A stretch of DNA of 43,099 bases from Bacteroidota bacterium (GTDB taxonomy: Bacteria > Bacteroidota > Bacteroidia > Chitinophagales > Chitinophagaceae): NCBI GenBank assembly GCA_018268035.1, contig JAFDXI010000093.1:1-43099 (forward strand), given 5' to 3'. Shown piece after piece: positions 25,356-34,579 of this stretch (its first letter is position 1; each line of letters begins with the position of its first letter). A program made the position numbers and the translations under genes. Below the pieces are notes generated by a model. It was not told the DNA's origin. It did not search any database and saw only the letters and a list, made by a program, of their open reading frames with translations.

Positions 25356-27503
25356 TTAATCTTCCTGTTGAGGTTTTGGTTTCGGTTCAGGTTTTGGCAT
25401 CAAAGCTTTACGGCTAAGTTTGAACTTGCCTGTTTTAGGATCTAAACCTACCAGTTTAACTTTAACGATATCGCCTTCTTTGAAGACACCATCCATAGTT
25501 TCCAGACGTTTCCAGCTTATTTCACTGATGTGTAATAAACCTTCTTTTTTAGGAAGGAATTCAACAAAGGCGCCATAAGGCTGGATTGTTTTTACTTTGG
25601 CTTCATACGTTTCGCCAACCTGTGGTACTGCAACAATTCCTTTCACCCAATTCAATGCTTTTACAACGCTTTCTTTATTGGTAGAGAAAATACTTACTTC
25701 ACCAAAATTGCCCACCTCTTCAATATTAATTGTAGTGCCAGTTTCTTTTTGTATTTCCTGGATTACTTTACCACCAGGCCCGATGACTGCACCGATAAAT
25801 TCTTTATCAATAATCAGTTTCTCCATGCGTGGTGCATGTGATTTCACTTCTTCTCTTGCTGCAGGGATAGCTTCATACATAGCATTCAAAATATGTAACC
25901 TGCCTTTGCGTGCCTGTTCCAATGCTTCCCGCATCACTTCCATGCTTAACCCATCAATTTTAATATCCATCTGCACACCACATATACCATCACGGGTACC
26001 GGTTACTTTAAAATCCATATCACCTAAATGATCTTCATCACCTAAGATGTCAGTGAGGATTGCATATTTATTATCACTACTTCTCGTAATCAGGCCCATG
26101 GCCACACCACTGACATGTTTTGGAACTGGTACACCTGCATCCATCAACGCCAGTGAACCTGCACACACTGTTGCCATTGATGATGAGCCATTGCTTTCAA
26201 GTATATCACTCACAACACGTACTGTGTATGCATAATCTTTACCAGGCATCATTTGTTTTAAACTACGCATGGCAAGGTTGCCATGGCCTACTTCACGCCT
26301 GCCGGGGCCACGCATTGGTTTTACTTCACCAGTGGAGAAAGGAGGGAAGTTGTAATGTAAAATGAAGTTTGTATAGTTACTGGTAGCAGCGCTTTCAATC
26401 AATAATTCATCCAAAGGAGTACCTAAGGTAACTGTGGTTAAAGATTGTGTTTCGCCACGGGTAAACAATGCGGAACCATGTGGTGATGGCAGCACATCAG
26501 TTTCCATATTCAATGGTCTTATTTCATCAAGATTACGGCCATCAAGACGTTTACGATCATCCAGAATCATATTGCGAACGATTTCCCACTCCAGGTCGTC
26601 ATAGTATTTTTTTGCAAGTTTGATTTGATCATCCGGAGTATCTTCTGGGAAAGATAATAACAGGTCTTCTTTTATTTGTTTGAATGCAACCGAGCGTTCT
26701 TTTTTTGAAGATCCGCTACTTGCAACCTTGTAAATTTTTTCTTTAGAAAATTCTACAACTTTGGTTTTAACTTCTTCATTGACTTCAGCTTTAGCATAGT
26801 CCCTGTTTTGGGTGATGCCTACTTTGTTCCTCAATTCCTGTTGTGCAGCAATTTGTATGCGGATTGCGTCGTGTGCCGCCTGCAATGAATTCACTAAATC
26901 TTCTTCGCTACATTCTGCACTTTCACCTTCTACCATCATCAGGTTTTTTTCGGTGGCGCCAATGATAAAATCCATAGTGGCTTTTGCTAATTCAGTGCGG
27001 CCCGGATTTACTTTCAGTTCGCCATCAACTTTGGCAACACGTACTTCCGAAATAATTTCTTTAAAAGGAATATCTGAAACAGCCAGCGCTGCGCTTGCTG
27101 CAAGACATGCTAATGAATCAGGCATTACTTCAGGATCTGAAGAGACCAAAGTGACCAATACCTGCACATCACAGAAATAATCATCAGGAAATAAAGGACG
27201 AAGTGCACGGTCAATTAATCGGCTGATAAGCACTTCATAATCGCTTAACCTGCCTTCGCGTTTGAAAAACGAACCGGGAATCCTGCCTGCTGATGCGAAC
27301 TTTTCGTTGTAATCAACAGTTAATGGAAACCAGTCTTGTCCTTCTTTTGGTTCTTTAGATGCAACAACAGTTGCCAAAATAATGCATTTGCCCTGGCGCA
27401 CTGTAACAGCGCCATCAGCCTGACGGGCGAGCCTGCCCGTTTCTATAATTACTTCCTGCCCATCAGGCAGTTTAAAACTTGTTTGTATTGGTTGAGATAA
27501 CAT
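25356..27503 (-). CDS. pnp: Polyribonucleotide nucleotidyltransferase (PNPase)
   Basis: Phosphorolytic 3'-5' exoribonuclease, a cytoplasmic homotrimer, 715 residues. It has two RNase PH domains (about 10-215 and 300-530) with RRxxGHG-type elements (GPGRREVGHGNLA) and catalytic Asp residues in GDEDHLGDMDFKVTGT. These are followed by a KH domain (GAVIGPGGKVIQEIQKETG, about 565-595) and an S1 domain (GETYEAKVKTIQPYGAFVEF, about 625-690), then a short Pro/Lys tail. rpsO lies 173 nt upstream, the conserved rpsO-pnp order, but with its own terminator between. The leader contains a 7-bp dyad (27550-27566) that could matter for autoregulation. Confidence 0.97.
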   Translation of the reverse strand: MLSQPIQTSFKLPDGQEVIIETGRLARQADGAVTVRQGKCIILATVVASKEPKEGQDWFPLTVDYNEKFASAGRIPGSFFKREGRLSDYEVLISRLIDRALRPLFPDDYFCDVQVLVTLVSSDPEVMPDSLACLAASAALAVSDIPFKEIISEVRVAKVDGELKVNPGRTELAKATMDFIIGATEKNLMMVEGESAECSEEDLVNSLQAAHDAIRIQIAAQQELRNKVGITQNRDYAKAEVNEEVKTKVVEFSKEKIYKVASSGSSKKERSVAFKQIKEDLLLSFPEDTPDDQIKLAKKYYDDLEWEIVRNMILDDRKRLDGRNLDEIRPLNMETDVLPSPHGSALFTRGETQSLTTVTLGTPLDELLIESAATSNYTNFILHYNFPPFSTGEVKPMRGPGRREVGHGNLAMRSLKQMMPGKDYAYTVRVVSDILESNGSSSMATVCAGSLALMDAGVPVPKHVSGVAMGLITRSSDNKYAILTDILGDEDHLGDMDFKVTGTRDGICGVQMDIKIDGLSMEVMREALEQARKGRLHILNAMYEAIPAAREEVKSHAPRMEKLIIDKEFIGAVIGPGGKVIQEIQKETGTTINIEEVGNFGEVSIFSTNKESVVKALNWVKGIVAVPQVGETYEAKVKTIQPYGAFVEFLPKKEGLLHISEISWKRLETMDGVFKEGDIVKVKLVGLDPKTGKFKLSRKALMPKPEPKPKPQQED

Positions 27504-27616
27504 AATATTTATTTTTTCTGGTTAATTGAATGTTTGGCAGCATGGTAAGTTTGCTTGCTAAGCAAAGAGTGACAAAATATTGTAGCAGTTAATCTACCGG
27601 CAACAATAACACCATC

Positions 27617-27655
27617 TAAAAAAATGAATCCCAACCATTCAAATAAGTTGGGATT
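27617..27655 (-). terminator. Terminator of rpsO
   Basis: Perfect 9-bp stem AATCCCAAC / GTTGGGATT with an 11-nt loop (27627-27655), followed on the minus strand by a run of seven T (27618-27624). It lies about 20 nt after rpsO and separates it from pnp. Confidence 0.88.
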
Positions 27656-27676
27656 ATTATTTTTATTTAGGCATTA

Positions 27677-27949
27677 TTATTTTCTTAAACCTAGCTTTTC
27701 AATCAAAGCCCTGTAACCTTGAAGGTCTTTCTTTTGAAGATAAGAAAGCAATCTTTTTCGTTGACCTACCATGTGCAATAAACCAGCATTGGTATCAAAA
27801 TCTTTTTTATTGGTTTTCAAGTGTTTTGAAATACTTGAAATACGTTCTGTAAGCAGCGCGATCTGTGCTTCCACAGAACCTGTGTTTTCTGCTTTACCGC
27901 CAAATTCGGTAAAAATGTTTTGTTTTTTTTCTGTAGTTAAATAAGACAT
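27677..27949 (-). CDS. rpsO: 30S ribosomal protein S15
   Basis: 90 residues. It has the S15 core: TGSVEAQIALLTERISSISKHL, then HMVGQRKRLLSYLQKKDLQGY. It binds 16S rRNA helix junctions early in 30S assembly. ATG start, complete. An exact TACTTTTG promoter element lies about 50 nt upstream, and a strong terminator follows, so it can be transcribed on its own. Confidence 0.98.
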   Translation of the reverse strand: MSYLTTEKKQNIFTEFGGKAENTGSVEAQIALLTERISSISKHLKTNKKDFDTNAGLLHMVGQRKRLLSYLQKKDLQGYRALIEKLGLRK

Positions 27950-27999
27950 CTCAAATTAATTTAATTGCATCCAGATTTATTCTTCTTTTTATAAGGCGG

Positions 28000-28007
28000 C
28001 AAAAGTA
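28000..28007 (-). promoter_or_regulatory. Promoter -7 element of rpsO
   Basis: TACTTTTG on the minus strand is an exact TAnnTTTG match, followed by GCCGCC. It would give a leader of about 45 nt before rpsO. No TTG is at the usual -33 distance. Confidence 0.55.
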
Positions 28008-28064
28008 GGACAAAATATTGAATTAATGTTTTTTTCTTGTTGTTTAACATTAAAATATAAGCAT

Positions 28065-28901
28065 TTAGTTGAATAACCCGGGGTTGGAAAGCAAGGTTTT
28101 GATGCTGTCTGTGATTGTATTGGATGCAAGCTGAAGTGAAGCTGTAATGGGCCAGGTAAAATCAGCATTCATTATTTTGGATGTACTAGAATACATTTTA
28201 TCAGGAAAATAATTAAAAAAACAACTTCCGTCTTTTATGCAATTGATAATACTTTTAGCTTCTTTTGCGGGTACTGCAGGGCAACCATAACTTCTGCCCA
28301 TCATTGCGCCTGCTGAGGCCCTTGAGCCATTTACATAATTACTACCATGCATGACGATTGACCGTTCTCTTGCATTATCATTAAAGCCATATTCCATGCC
28401 ATCAAGACGCATGCTGTAACCATTATCTCCAAAATATGTTTCTGCTGTTCTTAGAAAGCCTAAACAACTTTTATGGGATTCATTCCGGTTTGAAAAACTT
28501 GTTGCAAAGTCATTTCCTGAATTGCGACCATGAGCAACATAGGTATTGAATAAAAGTCTGCCTTCATCCAAATCAAAAACATATAATCTTTTTTTATCGC
28601 TGCTTTGGCTGAAATCGCAAATAGTGATTATTCCGGTTTTAGCTAACAGGTTATTGGCAAGCATATATTCATAACCTTTACAAGCTGCAAAAAAAACATC
28701 CCGGGAAAGGCCTTTAGCCTCAAGCCCGATTTCATTATATAATGAATCAACCCAATAATTATTTACTGTTGCCTTATCAGTGTGGGGTTCTATTTTGGTG
28801 ACTGTTACTTTTTTTCCGGGAATTTCTTTATCTGTATTTATCGCCACCATCGAGGTGAATAAAATAATACATGCTGCACAGGCCGCCAATAACTTCTTCA
28901 T
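28065..28901 (-). CDS. Murein L,D-transpeptidase catalytic-domain protein (YkuD_2-like)
   Basis: 278 residues with an N-terminal signal or anchor helix (LLAACAACIILFTSMVAI). The catalytic region has MHGSNYVN (His185) and MGRSYGCPAVP (Cys207), the HG...SxGCPA pattern of L,D-transpeptidases. The wider sequence (YVFDLDEGRLLFNTYVAHG, CLGFLRTAETYFG, YSMRLDGMEYGFND) fits the YkuD_2 subfamily. It probably acts on peptidoglycan in the periplasm. A Cys within the signal region could mark a lipoprotein, but the spacing is not convincing. It is monocistronic by spacing, with about 115 nt to rpsO and 186 nt to obgE. Confidence 0.85.
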   Translation of the reverse strand: MKKLLAACAACIILFTSMVAINTDKEIPGKKVTVTKIEPHTDKATVNNYWVDSLYNEIGLEAKGLSRDVFFAACKGYEYMLANNLLAKTGIITICDFSQSSDKKRLYVFDLDEGRLLFNTYVAHGRNSGNDFATSFSNRNESHKSCLGFLRTAETYFGDNGYSMRLDGMEYGFNDNARERSIVMHGSNYVNGSRASAGAMMGRSYGCPAVPAKEAKSIINCIKDGSCFFNYFPDKMYSSTSKIMNADFTWPITASLQLASNTITDSIKTLLSNPGLFN

Positions 28902-29087
28902 CAGTCTTCTCTTTTTTCTTTAAATCGATTTAATACTCATTAAACAGAAGAATTGGTAAAATATTTTTCGGAGTGCGCTAAAATCATGCCCGAAAAGGGC
29001 TTTTTGCAGAATTTATAGCTTTTACAACAAATTAATCTAGTAGGTAAAATATATTTAAGATGTTTATAAAAAAGAATAGGACAATGT

Positions 29088-30092
29088 TTATTGAAGCTTA
29101 GTCTGGTTTAAAGTTTTCCACAATAAATCTTTCAATTCCATTAAGCCTTGCTGTGTTACAGAAGAAATAAAAATATGTGGTATTGATGCAGGTAATTCTT
29201 TTTCAATTCCGGCTTTCAGTTCATCATCAAGCATATCCATTTTGCTGATAGCGATGATAAAATCTTTTTGTAACATTTCCGGATTGTATTCTTTCAATTC
29301 ATTCAGAAGAATATTGAATTCATTACGATGATCTTCACTGTCTGCAGGAATAACAAATAATAAAGCTGAATTGCGTTCAATATGACGGAGGAAACGATGC
29401 CCGAGTCCTTTGCCCTCAGCAGCGCCTTCAATTATCCCTGGCAGATCAGCCATGCAAAATGATCTTCCATCCCTGTAATCTACAATGCCCAACTGAGGTG
29501 TAAGTGTTGTAAATGCATAATCAGCAATTTTGGGTTTGGCAGCAGTTAAAACTGAAAGCAGTGTTGATTTACCAGCATTGGGAAAACCTACCAGCCCTAC
29601 ATCGGCGAGTACTTTCAGTTCAAGTGTTTTCCAGGCTTCACTTCCTTCTTCACCAGGCTGTGCATATTCGGGTACCTGGTTAGTGGCAGTAGCGAAATTT
29701 GCATTACCCAGTCCGCCTCTTCCACCTGCCAGCCAGATTACTTCCTGTCCATCTTCTAAAATTTCTGCTTCTTTTTTCCCTGTTATTTCATCTCTTGCGA
29801 TAGTGCCTAAAGGCACTTCAATGATTATATCTTTTCCGTTGGCACCGGTCCTGTTGCATTTGCTGCCGCCTTCTCCATTTCCTGCTAAAACATTTTTATG
29901 ATAACGCAAATGCAGCAATGTCCACAATTGTTTATTGCCTTTTAAAATGATATGGCCACCCCTGCCACCATCACCTCCATCAGGGCCAGCATGGGGATTG
30001 TATTTAGTGCGCATAAAATGTTTACTCCCGGCACCACCATGCCCACTGCGGCAGAAAATCCTGATGTAATCTATGAAGCTGCTTTTTTCCAT
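29088..30092 (-). CDS. obgE: GTPase ObgE/CgtA
   Basis: Ribosome-associated GTPase for 50S maturation and growth control, 334 residues from the ATG at 30092; the frame extends only three codons further, to a TTG. The Obg fold is glycine-rich (GHGGAGS, then [12 protein letters not shown]). The G domain shows G1 [10 protein letters not shown]3 [25 protein letters not shown], and G4 as SKMD rather than NKxD. There is no C-terminal OCT extension. The terminator of the upstream LRR gene lies within 30 nt of the start, so obgE must have its own promoter close by or depend on readthrough. Confidence 0.96.
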   Translation of the reverse strand: MEKSSFIDYIRIFCRSGHGGAGSKHFMRTKYNPHAGPDGGDGGRGGHIILKGNKQLWTLLHLRYHKNVLAGNGEGGSKCNRTGANGKDIIIEVPLGTIARDEITGKKEAEILEDGQEVIWLAGGRGGLGNANFATATNQVPEYAQPGEEGSEAWKTLELKVLADVGLVGFPNAGKSTLLSVLTAAKPKIADYAFTTLTPQLGIVDYRDGRSFCMADLPGIIEGAAEGKGLGHRFLRHIERNSALLFVIPADSEDHRNEFNILLNELKEYNPEMLQKDFIIAISKMDMLDDELKAGIEKELPASIPHIFISSVTQQGLMELKDLLWKTLNQTKLQ

Positions 30093-30112
30093 TGGCGGCA
30101 AAACTACTATGA

Positions 30113-30150
30113 TAAAATAAAACCCCGGGATAATTACTGAGCCCGGGGTT
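30113..30150 (-). terminator. Terminator of the first LRR gene
   Basis: Perfect 9-bp stem AACCCCGGG / CCCGGGGTT with a 12-nt loop (30121-30150), followed on the minus strand by TTTTATTTTATC. It lies about 30 nt after the stop of the LRR/T9SS gene and just upstream of obgE. Confidence 0.85.
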
Positions 30151-30179
30151 ATTTCGTTAGAAAAAATTAATCTTACATC

Positions 30180-31568
30180 TTACTCTTTAATTATTTTCAA
30201 AACCCTCTTTTCATTTTTCCCATCAGTAATTATAATATTATAAACACCGTTTGTAAAGTGGGAAAGATTTAAGTTTATTACATTTTGTGTTTTGTTGGAA
30301 ACACCATTTATTGTTTGTAATGTTTTACCTGTAATATCAACAATGCTAATGGTGTATTTTCCATCGGCTGAAAAAGTGAGCGTAGTATTTGTTTTGACTG
30401 GATTGGGATAAGCGGATACGAAATTTCTTTTCACAATCTTACTGTTTGAGGCAACTTGATTTGTTGATACATGTATTGACAACTTTTCACTTTTAAGGGT
30501 AAAATTTTTCATGACGGCATTATTTGCTTTTACGTAATAGGTGCCGCTCTCAGCAACAGTGAAAGTTGAATCGGCGGTAATAGTAGCAATTAAAAGCCCA
30601 TCTTTAAACCAACTGAATGTATTGTTGGATGGTGTGCCGCCGACTGCAACCCATATTTTGTTTCCAGACTGGTAGAGCGGCACTTCATGTTGCGGGTCAA
30701 CTTTATATTGTAAATGATGTTTCGTTTCTTCGATGCCGGCGAACGTAAAATTATTATATTGAATATAAACTCTCGTTTTCCATTTCAGGTTTTGGAAAGA
30801 TGAGGGAACAGGCCCATAAATTTCGTTACTGGTTATGTCAATGAGGTATCTTTTTTTTGACCGTCCGAAAGAGGCCGGCATTGTTCCGGTTAAATGATTG
30901 TATCCAAGGTCAATCGAAACGAGCGTTTTAATATCTCCAATTTCATACGGTATCTTGCCGGATAGCTGATTATGCGAAAGTGATAAATTTGTGAGACTGG
31001 TAAATTTTTTTATATAACGGGGTATTTCACCAGTGATTTGAGTGTTGCTTATCGCAAAGTTAGTCAGATTGGTCAGATTGCTGAAAATGTTGGGTATTTT
31101 TCCTTTAATATCACAGTAGGTAATTATCAGTTTTGAGAGATTTATCAGGTTGCCTATTTCATGTGGGAGGTAGCCATTTAACTTTGTATATCCTAAATTT
31201 AAAGAAGTAAGTTTTGTGCAATTGCCTATTTCATGGGGAATAGGGCCTCGTAACTTCATATTATAATAAATGTTTAATGAAGTCAATTCAGAAAGGTTTC
31301 CAATTGTTGCAGGAAGTTTCCCGTTCATCCCGGTTTCAGTAAAATTTAAACCGGTAACACGGTTATTTGTGACTGTAACCCCCTCCCAGCGAGATAGAGG
31401 TTTGCTTGTTAACCATCGCTCCTTATTTTTCCAGTGAGGCCCATCAGTGCTATTGTAAATATCAACTAAAGCGAGTGAATCACTTACATTTACCTGTGCC
31501 TTTATCAAAATAGGTTTATTGATAAAAAAAAGGAAAGCGCTTAAAAAAACAAAGAAGGATTTTTTCAT
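30180..31568 (-). CDS. Secreted leucine-rich-repeat protein with T9SS sorting domain (copy 1)
   Basis: 462 residues from the ATG at 31568 (MKKSFFVFLS), with a Sec signal peptide ending at IKAQ. The order is: an N-terminal cap (SLALVDIYNSTDGPHWKNKE, then WEGVTVTNNRVTGLN), about eight plant-type LRRs of the LxxLxLxxNxLxGxIPxEIGN form, an Ig/PKD-like stretch with FSWFKDG and DSTFTVAESGTYYVKANN, and a type A T9SS C-terminal domain (SAYPNPVKTNTTLTF ... GVYNIIITDGKNEKRVLKI). It should cross the outer membrane through the type IX system and be released or attached. Ligand unknown. It is a tandem paralogue of the gene at 31932-33227. Confidence 0.9.
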   Translation of the reverse strand: MKKSFFVFLSAFLFFINKPILIKAQVNVSDSLALVDIYNSTDGPHWKNKERWLTSKPLSRWEGVTVTNNRVTGLNFTETGMNGKLPATIGNLSELTSLNIYYNMKLRGPIPHEIGNCTKLTSLNLGYTKLNGYLPHEIGNLINLSKLIITYCDIKGKIPNIFSNLTNLTNFAISNTQITGEIPRYIKKFTSLTNLSLSHNQLSGKIPYEIGDIKTLVSIDLGYNHLTGTMPASFGRSKKRYLIDITSNEIYGPVPSSFQNLKWKTRVYIQYNNFTFAGIEETKHHLQYKVDPQHEVPLYQSGNKIWVAVGGTPSNNTFSWFKDGLLIATITADSTFTVAESGTYYVKANNAVMKNFTLKSEKLSIHVSTNQVASNSKIVKRNFVSAYPNPVKTNTTLTFSADGKYTISIVDITGKTLQTINGVSNKTQNVINLNLSHFTNGVYNIIITDGKNEKRVLKIIKE

Positions 31569-31833
31569 AATACAATTTTTGGTGATTAATAAATAAAATG
31601 ACAAAGAATGGTATGCAGATTATTTGCAGTATTTCATTTTTTTTATGATTAGCAATAGTCAAATAAAAAGCAATTTTAGTCTGTTCTTCTGGTTAGCTAT
31701 TCCTGATCCCATTTTAGGTAAGCCAATTGTTCTTCTGTAAAAATAAGAAAAAAGAGATTGGCTTTACCGGTATTTTTACCGGGTAACTATGTGGTAAAAA
31801 AACGGTTGCCTTGCACTATAAAGGTGGCGCAGT

Positions 31834-31880
31834 AAAAAAACTGGCAGGAAAATAAACTACAAGCATATCTTCTGCCAGTT
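31834..31880 (-). terminator. Terminator of the second LRR gene
   Basis: 9-bp stem AACTGGCAG / CTGCCAGTT (31839-31880) with a long 24-nt loop, followed by a T run on the minus strand (31834-31838 extending the TT of the stem). It separates the two LRR paralogues. The rest of 31569-31833 has no gene; copies of ACCGG occur there, but I see no clear promoter. Confidence 0.7.
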
Positions 31881-31931
31881 GCGAATTATGGAAAGCAAAA
31901 TTGCAAAAATTTAAATTTAAAATTTTATCTT

Positions 31932-33227
31932 TTATTCTTTATAAAGTTTCAAAACTTTTTTATCGTTTTTCTCATCATTGATCACTGCCATATACACACC
32001 GCTGGCATATTGAGAAAGGTTTAATACAATAGCATTTTGTGTTTTGTTAGAAACACCATTTATTGTTTGTAGTGTTTTTCCGTTAATATCAACGATGCTG
32101 ATGATGTAATTACCCGATGCTGTGAATGTGAGTGTAGTATTTGTTTTAAACGGGTTAGGAAAAACGGATGCAAAAGTCTTTTTTTCTGATTTGATGTTGG
32201 ATGCAATAAAATTTTCATTGGCTACATAATTGATTGTATCGCTGTATAGAGTTAACTCAGTAGCAACTGCATTGGTAACGGCTACAGAATAGTTGCCATT
32301 TTCAGAAGGCGTAAAGGTTGAATCACCGATGATTGTTGCAATTAAAGACCCGTTGTTATACCATTTAAAAGTATCAAGTGTTAACTGGTATGCGCCACCG
32401 GTATAAACTGATAGAATATTATTATTTTGATGTAATGGAATATTAGCCTGTGGGGAATAATGAAGTGTCCCATTTTCAGGAAATTTCTTGATAAGATTAA
32501 CGAGTCCTCCAAAAGCAAAATTGTTATTTTCAATACTTAATATTGGTGATGCAATAGTTGAAAATAATTTTGATAATTTAGGTGGAATGTTTCCGCTTAA
32601 ATTATTTTTTGATAAATTAATATCTTTTATACTCACTAAGTTGCCTAATTCAGAAGGTATGCTTCCGCTAAATTGGTTGTTCGGAAAAAAAAGCCCTGTG
32701 AGGTTTATAAGGTTTCCTATCTCAGGTGGTATGCTGTCGCTAAATTTATTAAATGAAATATCAAAATGAACAAGGTTGACCAACTTTCCTATATTGGATG
32801 GTAGTTTACCACTCAGTTTATTGCCGTTAAAATCCAGATATGTAAGTTTTTTTAATTTACCAATTTTGTTGGAAAGGCGACCTTTTAAATGGTTGAGTTC
32901 AAAATCCAGGTGGGTAAGTTCTGTGAGGTTCCAGAACGATTTTGGTATTTCACCTGTAATATTATTGCCTTGAGGAAAGTCATCAGTACCATATCTGCCC
33001 ATATTAAAACCGGTAACACGGTTATTTGTTACTGTAACGCCATACCATAATGACAAAGGTTTTTTTGTCAACCATAAATGGTTATTATCCCAGTGTGGCC
33101 CATCTGTACTATTGTAAAAGTCAACCAATGCCAACGAATCATTGACATTCACCTGGGCAGATAAATTTTGCGGAACAATAAAAAGAATTGCAGCGGGTAT
33201 CAAAAAGAATGTATTTATTTTCTTCAT
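31932..33227 (-). CDS. Secreted leucine-rich-repeat protein with T9SS sorting domain (copy 2)
   Basis: 431 residues with a Sec signal peptide ending at LSAQ. Its architecture is the same as its neighbour's: cap (SLALVDFYNSTDGPHWDNNH ... WYGVTVTNNRVTGFN), about six LRRs (for example LGNLVSIKDINLSKNNLSGN), a short Ig/PKD-like part (DSTFTPSENGNYSVAVTNA), and a type A T9SS domain (VFPNPFKTNTTLTF ... GVYMAVINDEKNDKKVLKL). The cap and sorting domain are much more alike between the copies than the LRRs, which differ in number and sequence. Function unknown; binding of a protein or glycan partner outside the cell is an inference from LRR biology. Confidence 0.9.
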   Translation of the reverse strand: MKKINTFFLIPAAILFIVPQNLSAQVNVNDSLALVDFYNSTDGPHWDNNHLWLTKKPLSLWYGVTVTNNRVTGFNMGRYGTDDFPQGNNITGEIPKSFWNLTELTHLDFELNHLKGRLSNKIGKLKKLTYLDFNGNKLSGKLPSNIGKLVNLVHFDISFNKFSDSIPPEIGNLINLTGLFFPNNQFSGSIPSELGNLVSIKDINLSKNNLSGNIPPKLSKLFSTIASPILSIENNNFAFGGLVNLIKKFPENGTLHYSPQANIPLHQNNNILSVYTGGAYQLTLDTFKWYNNGSLIATIIGDSTFTPSENGNYSVAVTNAVATELTLYSDTINYVANENFIASNIKSEKKTFASVFPNPFKTNTTLTFTASGNYIISIVDINGKTLQTINGVSNKTQNAIVLNLSQYASGVYMAVINDEKNDKKVLKLYKE

Positions 33228-33275
33228 GATAAAAATATGAGAATGGATAAATGAAAGGAATCCCTTTAAAGATAC

Positions 33276-33315
33276 GAAAAAATAAACCCCGTGTTTATTT
33301 TGAATACACGGGGTT
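33276..33315 (-). terminator. Terminator of ychF
   Basis: Perfect 10-bp stem AACCCCGTGT / ACACGGGGTT with an 11-nt loop (33285-33315), followed on the minus strand by TTATTTTTTC. It sits 24 nt after the ychF stop codon and upstream of the second LRR gene. Confidence 0.88.
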
Positions 33316-33338
33316 ATAAACAGTTCAGTAAAATTCTT

Positions 33339-34436
33339 TTAAACATTAAATCTGAAATGCATAATATCACCATCTTCCACTAAATAATCTTTTCCTTGTA
33401 CTGCAAGTTTACCTGCTTCGCGGCAGGCTGCTTCACTTTTTAATGTAATGAAGTCATTGTATTTAATTACTTCAGCTCTTATAAAACCTTTTTCAAAATC
33501 AGTATGAATAACACCTGCTGCCTGTGGCGCCAACATGCCACGATGTATAGTCCATGCTCGCACTTCCTGTTCGCCTGCTGTAAAATATGTTGCAAGGTTT
33601 AATAAATGATAAGTGGAACGTATCAATCGCACCACACCACTTTCTTTTAATCCAAGGTCTTCTAAAAATAACTGTCTGTCTTCAAAACTATCCATCGCTG
33701 CAATTTCACTTTCAATAGCTGCACTGACAAATAAAATCTCAGCTTGCTCAAGCTTCACCGCTTCTTTCACTGCTTCAGTATATTTATTGCCTGTAATCAC
33801 AGATTTTTCATCCACATTGCATACATAAATTACAGGTTTAATTGTAAGCAGGAAAAGGTCGTCCACATGTTTTATTCTTTCTTTTTCATCCACGATAAAA
33901 GCTCTTGCATTTTTTCCCTGTTCCAGATGCGCTTTCAATGCTTTCAATATTTCCAATCCTGCTGCAGCATCTTTATCATTCTTAGCAACCTTTTCATTTT
34001 TTGAAATTTTTCTTTCAACAGTATCCAGGTCTTTTAATTGTAATTCGGTATCAATAATTTCTTTGTCACGTACAGGATTGATGTTGCCATCAACATGGAT
34101 GACATTATCATCATCAAAACAACGCAGCACATGAATGATAGCATCTGTGTTGCGGATGTTACCTAAAAACTGGTTGCCTAAACCTTCACCTTTACTGGCG
34201 CCTTTTACGAGGCCGGCAATATCAACTATTTCTACTGTAGCGGGTACTACCCTCTGAGGATGCACTAATTTCTCCAGTTCAAACAACCTTGCATCCGGCA
34301 CTGTAATAACACCCACATTGGGTTCGATGGTGCAAAAAGGAAAATTGGCAGCTTGTGCTTTTGCATTGCTGAGCGCATTAAATAAAGTTGATTTCCCTAC
34401 ATTCGGTAACCCTACTATTCCTGCTTGTAATGCCAT
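33339..34436 (-). CDS. ychF: Redox-regulated ATPase YchF/OLA1
   Basis: Obg-related P-loop NTPase that prefers ATP and associates with ribosomes, 365 residues. G1 is [15 protein letters not shown] (residues 7-21) and G3 is [24 protein letters not shown]. The G4 position reads NVDE instead of NKxD, the family feature that gives ATP specificity. A coiled-coil region follows (about 130-200), then a C-terminal TGS domain ([19 protein letters not shown] to the end). A TATTTTTG element lies about 70 nt upstream. It is divergent from the SpmA-SpmB gene. Confidence 0.97.
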   Translation of the reverse strand: MALQAGIVGLPNVGKSTLFNALSNAKAQAANFPFCTIEPNVGVITVPDARLFELEKLVHPQRVVPATVEIVDIAGLVKGASKGEGLGNQFLGNIRNTDAIIHVLRCFDDDNVIHVDGNINPVRDKEIIDTELQLKDLDTVERKISKNEKVAKNDKDAAAGLEILKALKAHLEQGKNARAFIVDEKERIKHVDDLFLLTIKPVIYVCNVDEKSVITGNKYTEAVKEAVKLEQAEILFVSAAIESEIAAMDSFEDRQLFLEDLGLKESGVVRLIRSTYHLLNLATYFTAGEQEVRAWTIHRGMLAPQAAGVIHTDFEKGFIRAEVIKYNDFITLKSEAACREAGKLAVQGKDYLVEDGDIMHFRFNV

Positions 34437-34504
34437 AAAATAATAATTCTAATAATGAAGTTTTCAACTTCCTGAAGAAGATTTTTTTAATTTTTAAAAG
34501 TGCG

Positions 34505-34512
34505 CAAAAATA
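34505..34512 (-). promoter_or_regulatory. Promoter -7 element of ychF
   Basis: TATTTTTG on the minus strand is an exact TAnnTTTG match. It predicts a leader of about 60 nt that contains the small hairpin GAAGTT-TTC-AACTTC. No -33 TTG at normal spacing. Confidence 0.45.
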
Positions 34513-34579
34513 ATGGATGGCAATTATAAAATGTTTCTTTTATTTTAGCGACTTACAAAACATTCCCGGGAGACAGTGC

